In this document: positions 54,826 through 62,497 of the stretch, piece by piece
How positions within the stretch are numbered: position 1 is the stretch's first letter
Layout of the letters: the number at the start of each line of letters is the position of its first letter
NCBI RefSeq assembly: GCF_009789195.1
Contig: NZ_WSTC01000015.1
Coordinates: 1-64,000, forward strand
DNA length: 64,000 bases
Reading direction: 5' to 3'
Source of the DNA: Paenibacillus sp. MMS18-CY102
GTDB taxonomy: Bacteria > Bacillota > Bacilli > Paenibacillales > Paenibacillaceae
Position numbers and translations under genes: made by a program
Notes under the pieces: model-generated
Told to the model about the DNA's origin: nothing
Database searches by the model: none
Seen by the model: the letters and a program-made list of their open reading frames with translations, nothing else

Positions 54826-56469
54826 TTAAACGAGTGTTAAGCTGCCGCTCGTGCTATTATCCATGTCAAAGTACAGCTTGCGATTGCGTTCTGGCCCGAT
54901 TTTTGTGCCCCACTCAACGATATCGAGCAGCGCTTTGCCATCCATTTTGGAAATATAGTGGCGGTCCGGGTTCGTCAGCTCATATTGCTCTGGCACATAA
55001 TCAATTTCCGAATAGATTTGGTAGATTCGCGTAATAGCCGATTGTACATCCAGCTCATCGTCGCCAACGGCTTCCAAGATCGTCGCCACTTTATCGAAGG
55101 TTTCTTGGAACTCTGGAAGATCGCCGCAGAGAGAGCCGACGAATGGATGCTGCTCCAGCTGCAGCAAGCCTTCCTTGTCACCTTTGTAATATTTGGACAA
55201 TACTTGCGTGAAGCGCAAAGACGTGTAAGCTTGTCCCAGCGTCCACACTCTGTACCATGCATTCCACAGCTCGAAGTCGCGGAACGCAATGTAGGAACAG
55301 TTAACTAAGCGATCGTTCGTGTCAAACGATTTCGAAATGATGTCGCCAACGCGGCTGAACCGCTCAACGTTAAAGTCGTTTTCTTTCGTCGCGTCAATCA
55401 ATTGCTGCGCCAGCGAGAAGATCGTCTCAGACGTGATCGCGAGGCCACGCGAGAACAGCGGATCGATGAAGCAAGCGGCATGCGCCATTAAGCAGTAACG
55501 ATGCCCGATAACCGAATGCGCCGAATATTGCAGCCGGTTAACCTTCACCCAGTCGCGAACCGGCTTCGCATTCGCGAATTGTTTTTTTACATCCGGGAAT
55601 TTGTCCAAGAACGCTGCGAACATTTCTTCTGGTGGCAGGTTAATGTCGAATGGCAGTTTGTCCAGCCGTTTGTGGTCGAATTGGAGCCCTACGCTCACCA
55701 GCGGGTTTTTCGCATCTTTATGGTTGTTGAACGGAATGACCCACAGCCAGCCGCCATCAAAAATATGATGAAGCGTCCCTTTATGTAATGGGCTCGGCAC
55801 ATCAAGTTCACCTTTTTTGTAAAACTCATCCATAGGCGCTACGTCGATCATATGGGTGAAAATCGATCCCGTGTTCGCCTTCATCCGTGTCGGCTCTTCA
55901 CGAAGGCCCTTCTGCTTCGCCAGAACGGACTGCATGCCGCTGCCATCGACCAAAAACTTCGCATAGAACGTGCCTTGCGACGTTTCGATAACGACCTGAT
56001 CCTCTTCGAACGTGAGATTGCTAACCATCGTTCTCTGCTTGACGATAGCGCCGTAGCGAACCGAAACCGCATGCAGGTAAGCATCCGTATCCTGGCGGTA
56101 CAAGTGAGCCTCTGCGCCGTATGGAATATTCGGAACTGGCAGCTGCGTCATTTCTTTCGGATTTTGGGCTTCGCCCGGGCGGTGATAAACGAATGAAAAG
56201 TTCCGCTTAATCCCGCACATGGACGAGATGTTGTCGCGAAGGAGCGGCAGTGTGCTGCAGTTCATAATCTCGGGCACGTCATAACGTTCAGCAATCGAAC
56301 GCATATAGAAAGAGGTTGTTGGGATCATCGATTCACCGATGGCGAACTTCGGGTGCATCCCGCCATCGAGTACCAGCGTCTTGACATTATGCCTTGCCAA
56401 TACCGCTGCGAGCGTGGCTCCGGCAACGCCGGAGCCAATTATTGCAACATCAAAAACTTGCTTTTCCAT
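54826..56469 (-). CDS. Flavin-dependent halogenase-like enzyme
   Basis: A 547-residue FAD enzyme of the tryptophan-halogenase superfamily. Seen: the FAD fold GSGVAGATLA (12-21), IGESMIP (44-50), the WxWxIP-type motif GGWLWVIPF that marks flavin-dependent halogenases and FIDPLFSRG, the FxxPxxSxG motif common in halogenases acting on carrier-bound substrates. Lys88 in CGIKRNF lies near where the catalytic lysine is expected (Lys79 of PrnA). ATG 56469 follows GAGAGGGG by 8 bases. It sits between two ACP genes. A halogenase is the best guess, but related oxygenases share much of the fold and the lysine assignment is by position only. Confidence 0.78.
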   Translation of the reverse strand: MEKQVFDVAIIGSGVAGATLAAVLARHNVKTLVLDGGMHPKFAIGESMIPTTSFYMRSIAERYDVPEIMNCSTLPLLRDNISSMCGIKRNFSFVYHRPGEAQNPKEMTQLPVPNIPYGAEAHLYRQDTDAYLHAVSVRYGAIVKQRTMVSNLTFEEDQVVIETSQGTFYAKFLVDGSGMQSVLAKQKGLREEPTRMKANTGSIFTHMIDVAPMDEFYKKGELDVPSPLHKGTLHHIFDGGWLWVIPFNNHKDAKNPLVSVGLQFDHKRLDKLPFDINLPPEEMFAAFLDKFPDVKKQFANAKPVRDWVKVNRLQYSAHSVIGHRYCLMAHAACFIDPLFSRGLAITSETIFSLAQQLIDATKENDFNVERFSRVGDIISKSFDTNDRLVNCSYIAFRDFELWNAWYRVWTLGQAYTSLRFTQVLSKYYKGDKEGLLQLEQHPFVGSLCGDLPEFQETFDKVATILEAVGDDELDVQSAITRIYQIYSEIDYVPEQYELTNPDRHYISKMDGKALLDIVEWGTKIGPERNRKLYFDMDNSTSGSLTLV

Positions 56470-56483
56470 CAAATAATCCCCTC

Positions 56484-57485
56484 TCATCGATTGACAGCAA
56501 TAGACCTTTGCAAGGAATAGAGTGCTGACTCTTCATCGTTTTTTAGCAGATCGCATTTGTTTTTTAACTTTGCCATATCCAACTTTCCCGTCATGTTTTT
56601 CTTAATGAAAGAATAACGAATGGATTCCAAATATCCGGTAATTTGATCAAACAAGGCAATAGTATCGACATTAACGGACTCAATCCGTTGCAGAAACTGC
56701 ATGAAATGTTTTCTGGAGCCAATAAGAATGGTAATAAACTGAAGCAAACGGTCATCTTGCTGTAGAGGCTGGTCAATGCTCGCATTTGCAATAAGATCCG
56801 GAATTTCGGCATACAACTCAAAATCCATACTTAAATGGCTTAGCATCTGTTCAAAACGGGGATAGAAAACATCTTGCAAATAGGGTTTCTCGCTGTTGAA
56901 ATGGCTCTCGTAATAAATAGCATCCCATTTGGACTCCAACGTCTCATGCGAACCGAAGTCGAAATCATTATCGTAAAAGGAGGATATGGTCTCTGCATCA
57001 CATTCATAGGTGATGTAGTCTCTGCCGCTGCGATAGACGTCGGCATCGTAAATATCATCCCTTACGCAATAGAGGCCGGTTGCCGGGTTAATCCCGTTAA
57101 TGACGATGGAATGCAGCTCATGGCGAACGTTATACGTATTTTGCTTGTAGGGAAGCCTGTAGCCATCCCCGAACAATAAAGCTACATCATTTCTTTCCAA
57201 AACCTCAGCGATTTCATGGCGGATCGAATCGAACTGGACTGTGTGGATGCGGTGCGTCTTAATGTCGAGCAAATCCAATTCCTTCTCATTGGCTACCTTA
57301 TCCAGATAAAGGTTTCGGTTCATCCCCTGATCATAGATGGAATGGAATATTTCCTTCGGCTGCTCGTACGCACCGTAGAATAACAGGTCAATCGGAATGC
57401 CCTTCGAGTGCAAGTAGCTTAGTGACTGGTTTCTTCTGCAATTCAGATACTGGTCATTCAAGTCATACTTGGTTATCGTAATCAC
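56484..57485 (-). CDS. BtrH-like cysteine acyltransferase, paralogue B
   Basis: A 333-residue protein with the BtrH N-terminal (C39-like) domain. The putative triad is Cys16 (QYLNCRRNQ), His125 (RHELHSIVING) and Asp143 (YCVRDDI), around the core GDGYRLPYKQNTYNV. BtrH transfers an acyl group from carrier protein BtrI to an aminoglycoside amine, so this enzyme may transfer an acyl group from one of the two free-standing ACPs. It aligns over its length with paralogue A at 44746, showing duplication inside the cluster. It lies between an ACP and the halogenase-like gene. Confidence 0.72.
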   Translation of the reverse strand: MITITKYDLNDQYLNCRRNQSLSYLHSKGIPIDLLFYGAYEQPKEIFHSIYDQGMNRNLYLDKVANEKELDLLDIKTHRIHTVQFDSIRHEIAEVLERNDVALLFGDGYRLPYKQNTYNVRHELHSIVINGINPATGLYCVRDDIYDADVYRSGRDYITYECDAETISSFYDNDFDFGSHETLESKWDAIYYESHFNSEKPYLQDVFYPRFEQMLSHLSMDFELYAEIPDLIANASIDQPLQQDDRLLQFITILIGSRKHFMQFLQRIESVNVDTIALFDQITGYLESIRYSFIKKNMTGKLDMAKLKNKCDLLKNDEESALYSLQRSIAVNR

Positions 57486-57514
57486 AACGACACTCCTTTA
57501 GGAGCTTTAGGGCC

Positions 57515-57763
57515 CTATTCTTCTTCCAGCTCACTGATCAGCTGGCTGATTTTGCGGATGCTAGAGAAGTGCTCAATGCGGACAACATCTTCATCGAAAC
57601 TACAGCCAAACTCTTCTTCCAACAGCACGATCGTTTTTACGATAGCGATCGAATCCAAGCTGATTTCGGTATCCGATCCCAGCTCCAAATTAAACTCTGA
57701 TTCGACAACCCTTTTCACCACCGAAATAATCTCATCCATACCTAGTTTTACAGCAGTCGCCAT
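57515..57763 (-). CDS. Free-standing acyl carrier protein, copy 1
   Basis: An 82-residue carrier protein, the first gene of the long biosynthetic operon. Attachment motif ISLDSIAIVKTIV, with Ser at about position 36; the acidic recognition helix II follows (LLEEEFGCSF). ATG 57763 follows a perfect AAAGGAGG by 8 bases; the open frame upstream is not supported. It differs clearly from ACP copy 2, so the two are unlikely to be recent duplicates. Confidence 0.88.
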   Translation of the reverse strand: MATAVKLGMDEIISVVKRVVESEFNLELGSDTEISLDSIAIVKTIVLLEEEFGCSFDEDVVRIEHFSSIRKISQLISELEEE

Positions 57764-57824
57764 TTTACTACCTCCTTTTGACTTTCTATATTGCATAGTA
57801 CTGAATGACTTCACTTCCCGTATA

Positions 57825-57854
57825 TACCCAATATAGGGTACTGGTTGGGTACTG
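57825..57854 (-). promoter_or_regulatory. Direct repeats and palindrome upstream of the long operon
   Basis: On the minus strand CAGTACCC occurs twice with an 11-base period (57854-57847 and 57843-57836), followed directly by TATATT. TACCCAATATAGGGTA (57825-57840) is a 5-bp-arm inverted repeat overlapping the second copy. This is a good candidate for the control site of the operon; no consensus -35 box precedes TATATT, which would fit a need for an activator. Confidence 0.45.
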
Positions 57855-57902
57855 CGGTCACCCAAAGGGACAATTGCCGCCGGAATTAGCGCTCAATTGG
57901 CA

Positions 57903-57931
57903 TAAAAAAAATCCGGTTTATTCAACCGGAT
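57903..57931 (-). terminator. Terminator overlapping the end of the TetR-type gene
   Basis: ATCCGGT and ACCGGAT pair around a 7-base loop containing the TAA stop codon, and eight T residues follow on the minus strand. It separates the regulator from the biosynthetic operon. Confidence 0.8.
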
Positions 57932-58532
57932 CGCTGCTATTCTTTAGCAGGTAATGTTTGAGATATGCGGAGATGTGCTCCGTAGCATACCCCATATGTT
58001 CGTTTTTCCCTTCAAGCTTGCTAAGCATGATGCCGCCCTCCAGTGAAGCAATCATGAAAGAAAATAACGATTGCGCCTCTATATCCGGCCGAAACTCCCC
58101 AGCCTCAATTCCTTCATGAAGGATATCCTTCATCATCTGCTTCCACGCACATAACGTATGCCTTGCTTTGTCCAGCATCAATGGATTGCCATCATCATTT
58201 TCCACAGCCGTATTCAACATTGGGCAGCCTCCGGCAAACGGAGGATTGTCTACAACATTTCCATATACTTCGAAAAAAGCGATCAGCTTCTCATAGTGAG
58301 AAACCTTGCCCTCCATTGCTGCTTGAAGTTTTTCTTTAACCACGCTCACAGCAAAATCGTATGCCTCCAGCGCGATTTCATCCTTGCTAGCAAAATGCCG
58401 ATAAATGCCTCCCTTCTGAATGCCTGTCGATTGCGTGATCTCATTCATGGATACACCTGAATAGCCATGCTTGTTAAAAAGAGCAGCCGATAGTTGGATA
58501 ATGCGATCCCTCGTGTGCTCTCCTTTCTTCAT
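57918..58532 (-). CDS. TetR/AcrR-family repressor
   Basis: A 204-residue regulator. The DNA-binding domain is at residues 8-55 (RDRIIQLSAALFNKHGYSGVSMNEITQSTGIQKGGIYRHFASKDEI, a textbook TetR helix-turn-helix). The C-terminal ligand domain contains the FAGGCPMLNTAVE stretch of the group that includes several drug- and quinone-sensing repressors. It is divergent from the MFS gene across a 114-base gap holding a palindromic operator, so it very likely represses the exporter and itself, released by the product or an intermediate. Confidence 0.88.
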   Translation of the reverse strand: MKKGEHTRDRIIQLSAALFNKHGYSGVSMNEITQSTGIQKGGIYRHFASKDEIALEAYDFAVSVVKEKLQAAMEGKVSHYEKLIAFFEVYGNVVDNPPFAGGCPMLNTAVENDDGNPLMLDKARHTLCAWKQMMKDILHEGIEAGEFRPDIEAQSLFSFMIASLEGGIMLSKLEGKNEHMGYATEHISAYLKHYLLKNSSDPVE

Positions 58533-58603
58533 CCCACACCTCCCCTCTGGGCTTGCAAATTTATACTTGACTTTAACAGCATATATGTTTAAACTTCGAA
58601 AAT

Positions 58604-58625
58604 AAAGATACCGATCAGTATCTTT
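58604..58625. promoter_or_regulatory. TetR-type palindromic operator
   Basis: AGATACCGATCAGTATCT is an 18-base near-perfect palindrome (one mismatch pair at the centre; the arms extend by AA and TT). It lies 22 bases before the exporter start and about 80 bases before the regulator start. The GATACC-GATC-GGTATC type is a common TetR-family site. Confidence 0.75.
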
Positions 58626-58646
58626 TTATGAGGGAGGATGCTACAA

Positions 58647-59903
58647 TTGGAGAAAATGTGGTTTCAGGAAAAACGGTCAGCCTGGATGTTGCTTTCGATC
58701 TTGTGGTTCATTGCCTTCTCGGGCAAACTGTCACGCTTCGTTATGGCAGTGTTTCAAGTGCAAATTGCCGATGATTTTCACATCGCCAGAAGTTTAGTGG
58801 CAGGGGCTTGGTCAACGAACTTATTGATTACAGCCTTTTGTGCTCCTATCGGAGGCATGCTCGTCGACAAGTATGGAGCCAAAAAAGTGCTGATTCTTAG
58901 CAGTCTCTTCAACATCGTAGGAGCTGCGGTCGTCTGCTTATCAAGCGGCCCGATCTGGTTCTATGTCGGCTATGGGGTTATCAGTGGCTTTGCCGGCATC
59001 GGCGCTTCGACAAGCTACGTCTTGCTCTTCCAATGGTTCAAACACCATCGGGGCAAAGCAACCGCTATTCTAACTAGCGCTTCATCCATCGGGCTTGCGA
59101 TCTGTACGCCTATCTTCGTCTCCAATACGTGGCTCACTTGGCAGGATGCGTTCCTCGTAACAGCAGTCCTTGGCCTTATTACGACACTTCCGTTGTTCAT
59201 CGTCGCTATGCGAACGCCCGATGAAACGGCTAAACCTTCACAAGCTGCCGCTAATCCAGCAGACAAAACGAAGAAGCCGAAGAAACAAGGCGTCGGGCTC
59301 GCTAACTTCCTCAAACACCCGCTCCTATTCATCATCAGCTTGGCTCTCTTCACTTGCGGCTTTAACATGGGTACCGTCGAAATGAACCTTGTCACGATTC
59401 ATCAAATAAACGAAGTTTCCCCAGCCGTCATCGCATTCGTCATGAGCCTCCTTGGCATTATGGAAATTACCGGCGTGTTCGCCTACGGTTATGTGCTGGA
59501 CCGCATGAACAAAAACATGGTCATGGCCCTGCTATACACCGTACGGATTGCCGCTTTCTTCGTCCTGTTCCTCCATCTCAGCTGGTCGCCACATGTGTTT
59601 GCCATCCTGTTCGGCATCACCTACCTCTCTGCTATACCAGGTGGGCTGCTCATTGCCAATGACGCGTTCGAGGAGAAAGGCAAAGCAACAGGCATTCTAA
59701 TCATGTTCCACCAAGCGGGCGGCATTATAGGCGCATTGGTAAGTGGCATCTTCTACGATATGTTCGGCAACTACCAGATGCTGCTCATCTTAAACGGTGC
59801 GCTTTGCGTACTCGTCGCTTGTGGCTATTACATGACGAACAAAGCCAATTTCGCAAAACGAAAGTTTACGACTTCATCCGCCAGAGAGACGTCACAAGCG
59901 TAA
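58647..59903 (+). CDS. MFS transporter, probable product exporter
   Basis: A polytopic transporter of about 418 residues with twelve helices. The MFS loop motif appears as GGMLVDKYGAKKVL between helices 2 and 3. A cytoplasmic loop rich in Lys and Pro (PADKTKKPKKQG) divides the two halves. TTG 58647 is chosen because GGGAGG stands 9 bases before it; ATG 58638 would abut that site, and ATG 58656 behind TTGGAG is also possible. Under TetR control at the right edge of the cluster, it probably exports the product, though the family also holds organic-acid (oxalate/formate-like) carriers. Confidence 0.82.
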   Translation: MEKMWFQEKRSAWMLLSILWFIAFSGKLSRFVMAVFQVQIADDFHIARSLVAGAWSTNLLITAFCAPIGGMLVDKYGAKKVLILSSLFNIVGAAVVCLSSGPIWFYVGYGVISGFAGIGASTSYVLLFQWFKHHRGKATAILTSASSIGLAICTPIFVSNTWLTWQDAFLVTAVLGLITTLPLFIVAMRTPDETAKPSQAAANPADKTKKPKKQGVGLANFLKHPLLFIISLALFTCGFNMGTVEMNLVTIHQINEVSPAVIAFVMSLLGIMEITGVFAYGYVLDRMNKNMVMALLYTVRIAAFFVLFLHLSWSPHVFAILFGITYLSAIPGGLLIANDAFEEKGKATGILIMFHQAGGIIGALVSGIFYDMFGNYQMLLILNGALCVLVACGYYMTNKANFAKRKFTTSSARETSQA

Positions 59904-59947
59904 TCTATTTATAATAGAAGAAACAGGATCGAATCGTTACAATAAAG

Positions 59948-59992
59948 CACAAAAAAAGGGTGTCCCATGCATAATGTGGGGCACCCTTCTTT
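59948..59992. terminator. Hairpin after the MFS gene, adjoining repeat R3
   Basis: AAGGGTGTCCC and GGGGCACCCTT form a long stem, followed by TCTTTC on the plus strand. In the reverse sense it is followed by a T run. Its sequence matches the hairpin beside R2. Confidence 0.7.
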
Positions 59993-60020
59993 CATTTGTA
60001 AACCCGTTTTGTTGGATACT

Positions 60021-60205
60021 TTAACGGACTGAGCAGCCCTTATTTGGCCATAATCAGCCACATTTGTGCGCTAACGGACTCAGCATCCGCTATTCGGTCA
60101 AAATCGTCCTCACAAGGCAGCAAAATGGCTAAATAACGGCTGTGGAGTCCGTTACATTTGCAACACGCACTTTTGCAGGGGGATAACGGCTCTGAGGTCC
60201 GTTAG
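60021..60205. repeat. Dispersed ~185-bp repeat, copy R3 (inverted relative to R2)
   Basis: The reverse complement of this stretch aligns end to end with 32655-32840, including the outer CTAACGGAC and GTCCGTTA ends, the inner TAACGGAC pair and the central TTTTGCTGCCTTGTGAGGA. The gap 59904-60245 holds only the hairpin at 59948 and this repeat. Confidence 0.85.
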
Positions 60206-60245
60206 AAAAATTCATTTCACCCTTGCGGAACTCTGGCTACGTTAG

Positions 60246-61130
60246 TTACGCCTGCACCAGAAGCTTCACTAAGCCTCCGAACTCCAGCTCCTCAAACTTC
60301 CGGGTTGCCGTTTCGACCTGAACCTCCCAGACACATTCCGTAAGCTCGCACGCAATCGGAACATCCAACCGAATCGTAGCCAAGTCACGGGATAGGTGCA
60401 GCATATCGAGATTCGCTTCGATTTTGCTTCTAACGCCCTTCGGCAGCTTATCCAAATTGTCCAATACGCCTTCAACCGAGCCATACTCCAGAAGCAATTT
60501 GAGGGCAGATTTCTCGCCGATGCCCTTCACCCCAGGGTAATTATCGCTCGTATCGCCCATGAACCCTTTAATGTCAATGACCTGAAGCGGCGTTAACTGC
60601 TTCTCTTCCATTAAAAGCTCAACATCATACACCGCATAATTAAGCTTGCCTTTTTTCATAATAACGACCTTCACGTTCTCGCTCACCAGCTGGAGCATAT
60701 CATGATCGCCTGTCAAAATCAGTACTTCTGCATCTGGATGGGCAACGGACAACTTCGTTGCCAACGTCCCGATACAATCATCCGCTTCATAGCCTACAAT
60801 GCCGATGTTCGGGATGCCCATCTCAGCCACAACGTCCTTCACGAGATCGAACTGCGGAATTAGCTCATCCGGCGCTTCGCCCCTATTGCCTTTATATGCC
60901 GGATACTGTTCCGTACGGAACGTCTTGCTTCCCATGTCCCAGCAGCACACGACATGCGTAGGATTGAACGTGTTAATTGCATCATAGAAATATTGAATAA
61001 AGCCGTACACCGCATTGGTCGGAATGCCTGTTGATGTTTTGCGAATATAACCGCTATAAGACGTCGCATAGAAAGCACGGAACAGCACGGCCATTCCATC
61101 GACGATTAATACTTTATTGCTTGTTTGCAC
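60246..61130 (-). CDS. 5'-3' exonuclease (YpcP-like, PolA N-terminal domain homologue)
   Basis: A 294-residue stand-alone FEN/5'-exonuclease. Family motifs: LIVDGMAVLFRAFYA, AYKGNRGEAPDELIPQ, YEADDCIGTLA and LILTGDHDMLQLV with clustered metal-binding acids, then GFMGDTSDNYPGVKGIGEKSA, the helix-hairpin-helix. It processes flaps and RNA primers. The start is GTG 61130, 9 bases behind AGGAGG; a GTG two codons earlier sits too close to that site. Confidence 0.88.
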   Translation of the reverse strand: MQTSNKVLIVDGMAVLFRAFYATSYSGYIRKTSTGIPTNAVYGFIQYFYDAINTFNPTHVVCCWDMGSKTFRTEQYPAYKGNRGEAPDELIPQFDLVKDVVAEMGIPNIGIVGYEADDCIGTLATKLSVAHPDAEVLILTGDHDMLQLVSENVKVVIMKKGKLNYAVYDVELLMEEKQLTPLQVIDIKGFMGDTSDNYPGVKGIGEKSALKLLLEYGSVEGVLDNLDKLPKGVRSKIEANLDMLHLSRDLATIRLDVPIACELTECVWEVQVETATRKFEELEFGGLVKLLVQA

Positions 61131-61225
61131 GCACACTCGCCTCCTGTCGTCTATTCTATCATGTCTAGCATCCGGTCTCTATTGAAAATGCGACCATTCA
61201 TCGCAAAATAGCTGCCGTTCATATC

Positions 61226-61261
61226 AAAAAAGCCTCCGTTCCACTTACGGAACGAAGGCTT
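61226..61261 (-). terminator. Terminator after the second aminotransferase
   Basis: AGCCTCCGTTCC and GGAACGAAGGCT pair with one mismatch around a short loop and are followed by TTTTTTGAT on the minus strand. Confidence 0.8.
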
Positions 61262-61283
61262 CATTATATGTGATCTGGCCTGC

Positions 61284-62492
61284 CTATTCCCCCCGAATAA
61301 ACCGGCCGATACGCTTCGCCGCATCCAGAAGCTTGCCCTCTTCTTCCACGAGCGCAATTCGGATGAAGCCAGCGCCTTCGCTGCCGAAAGCATCCCCAGG
61401 AATGACAGCAACGCCAGCCCGGACAAGCATTTCCCGGGAAATCCGTCTAGCGTCCCATTCGGTGCCATCTGGCAACTTCCACTGCATCGGAGGAAGCGGC
61501 GCCCAGACGAACATCGTCGCCTTCGGCTTCTCGACCTGCCAGCCTTCTGCCGCTAATGCTGCGATAAACACATCTCGGCGATGCTCATATAGCTTGCCAA
61601 CCGGCTCCATCAAACCTGAGATTCCTTCTTGCAGTGCAACGATGCCAGCTTCCTGCACAGCGCCGAAAACACCATAATCGATGTTCGCTTTCAGCTCTCG
61701 TAGCGCGCCGACAGCCGTTTCATTGCCGGCGAGGAAACCGATGCGACAGCCCGCCATATTGAAGCTCTTCGACAAGGAGTGGAATTCGACCGCTACTTCC
61801 TTCGCGCCTTCGAATTGCAGCACACTCATCGGCTGTACGCCATCAAACCCCATCTCGGAGTAAGCCAAATCATGAACGAGCAGAAATCCGTATTGCTTCG
61901 CTAACCCGATCATCCGAACGAAAAACGCCTCGTTCGCCACTGCCGTCACCGGGTTCGCCGGATAGCCGAGCAAGACGAACTTCGCTTCCTCCCACACGCG
62001 TTCCGGTACTTGGTCCAGGTCCGGCAAGAAGCCATTGTCCGCCCGTAGCGGCAACAGCTCCGTACGAATGCCCGCCAGCTCTAATGCCGCGGAATAAATC
62101 GGGTAACCTGGATTCGGCACAACCGCTACATCTCCAGCGTTGCAAACGGCGAGTGCAAGATGAGCAAGCCCATCCTGCGAACCCATTAACGTAACGAGCT
62201 CTCGGTCCGGGTCGACATTTACGCCGAAGCGATGCGCAAGCCAAGCCGCCGCTTGTTCCCGGAATGCGATGCTGCCCTGCGAAGATGGATAAGCATACCG
62301 GTCCGGCTGCAGCACAGCTTCCGATAATGCTTTGCGAACGCCTATCGTTGGCGGTGAATCCGGGCTCCCGATGCCCAGATCGATGACTTGGATGCCAGCA
62401 GCCGATGCTTCTGCTTTCCAGCCTGCCACCTCTGCAAATATGGAGGAGCCGAGGCGCCCCAGCTTATCTGAACGCCAGCTTTTTGCCGCCAT
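61284..62492 (-). CDS. DapL-like class I aminotransferase
   Basis: A 402-residue fold-type I PLP aminotransferase of the LL-diaminopimelate aminotransferase-like group. Seen: DLGIGSPDSPPTIGVRKAL, YPANPVTAVANEAFF (the usual NNPTG asparagine region reads ANPVT), HDLAYSEMGFDG and the Schiff-base lysine in SLSKSFNMAGCRIGFLAGNE. The ATG at 62492 lies behind GGGGAG and overlaps the Spx-like gene end; the frame extends 6 codons upstream. It shares motifs with the cluster enzyme at 49544 but is outside the cluster. Confidence 0.8.
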   Translation of the reverse strand: MAAKSWRSDKLGRLGSSIFAEVAGWKAEASAAGIQVIDLGIGSPDSPPTIGVRKALSEAVLQPDRYAYPSSQGSIAFREQAAAWLAHRFGVNVDPDRELVTLMGSQDGLAHLALAVCNAGDVAVVPNPGYPIYSAALELAGIRTELLPLRADNGFLPDLDQVPERVWEEAKFVLLGYPANPVTAVANEAFFVRMIGLAKQYGFLLVHDLAYSEMGFDGVQPMSVLQFEGAKEVAVEFHSLSKSFNMAGCRIGFLAGNETAVGALRELKANIDYGVFGAVQEAGIVALQEGISGLMEPVGKLYEHRRDVFIAALAAEGWQVEKPKATMFVWAPLPPMQWKLPDGTEWDARRISREMLVRAGVAVIPGDAFGSEGAGFIRIALVEEEGKLLDAAKRIGRFIRGE

Positions 62493-62497
62493 CTGCC

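Noticed and set aside
27530-60205. Repeats R1-R3 as insertion-sequence remnants
   Set aside because: No transposase frame, no clear short target duplication and an internal structure of four related units; they are listed as non-coding repeats instead.
61284-62492. Second DapL-like aminotransferase as a cluster gene
   Set aside because: It lies beyond repeat R3 and the exonuclease gene, next to an Spx-like and a pseudouridine synthase gene, so a housekeeping role is more likely.
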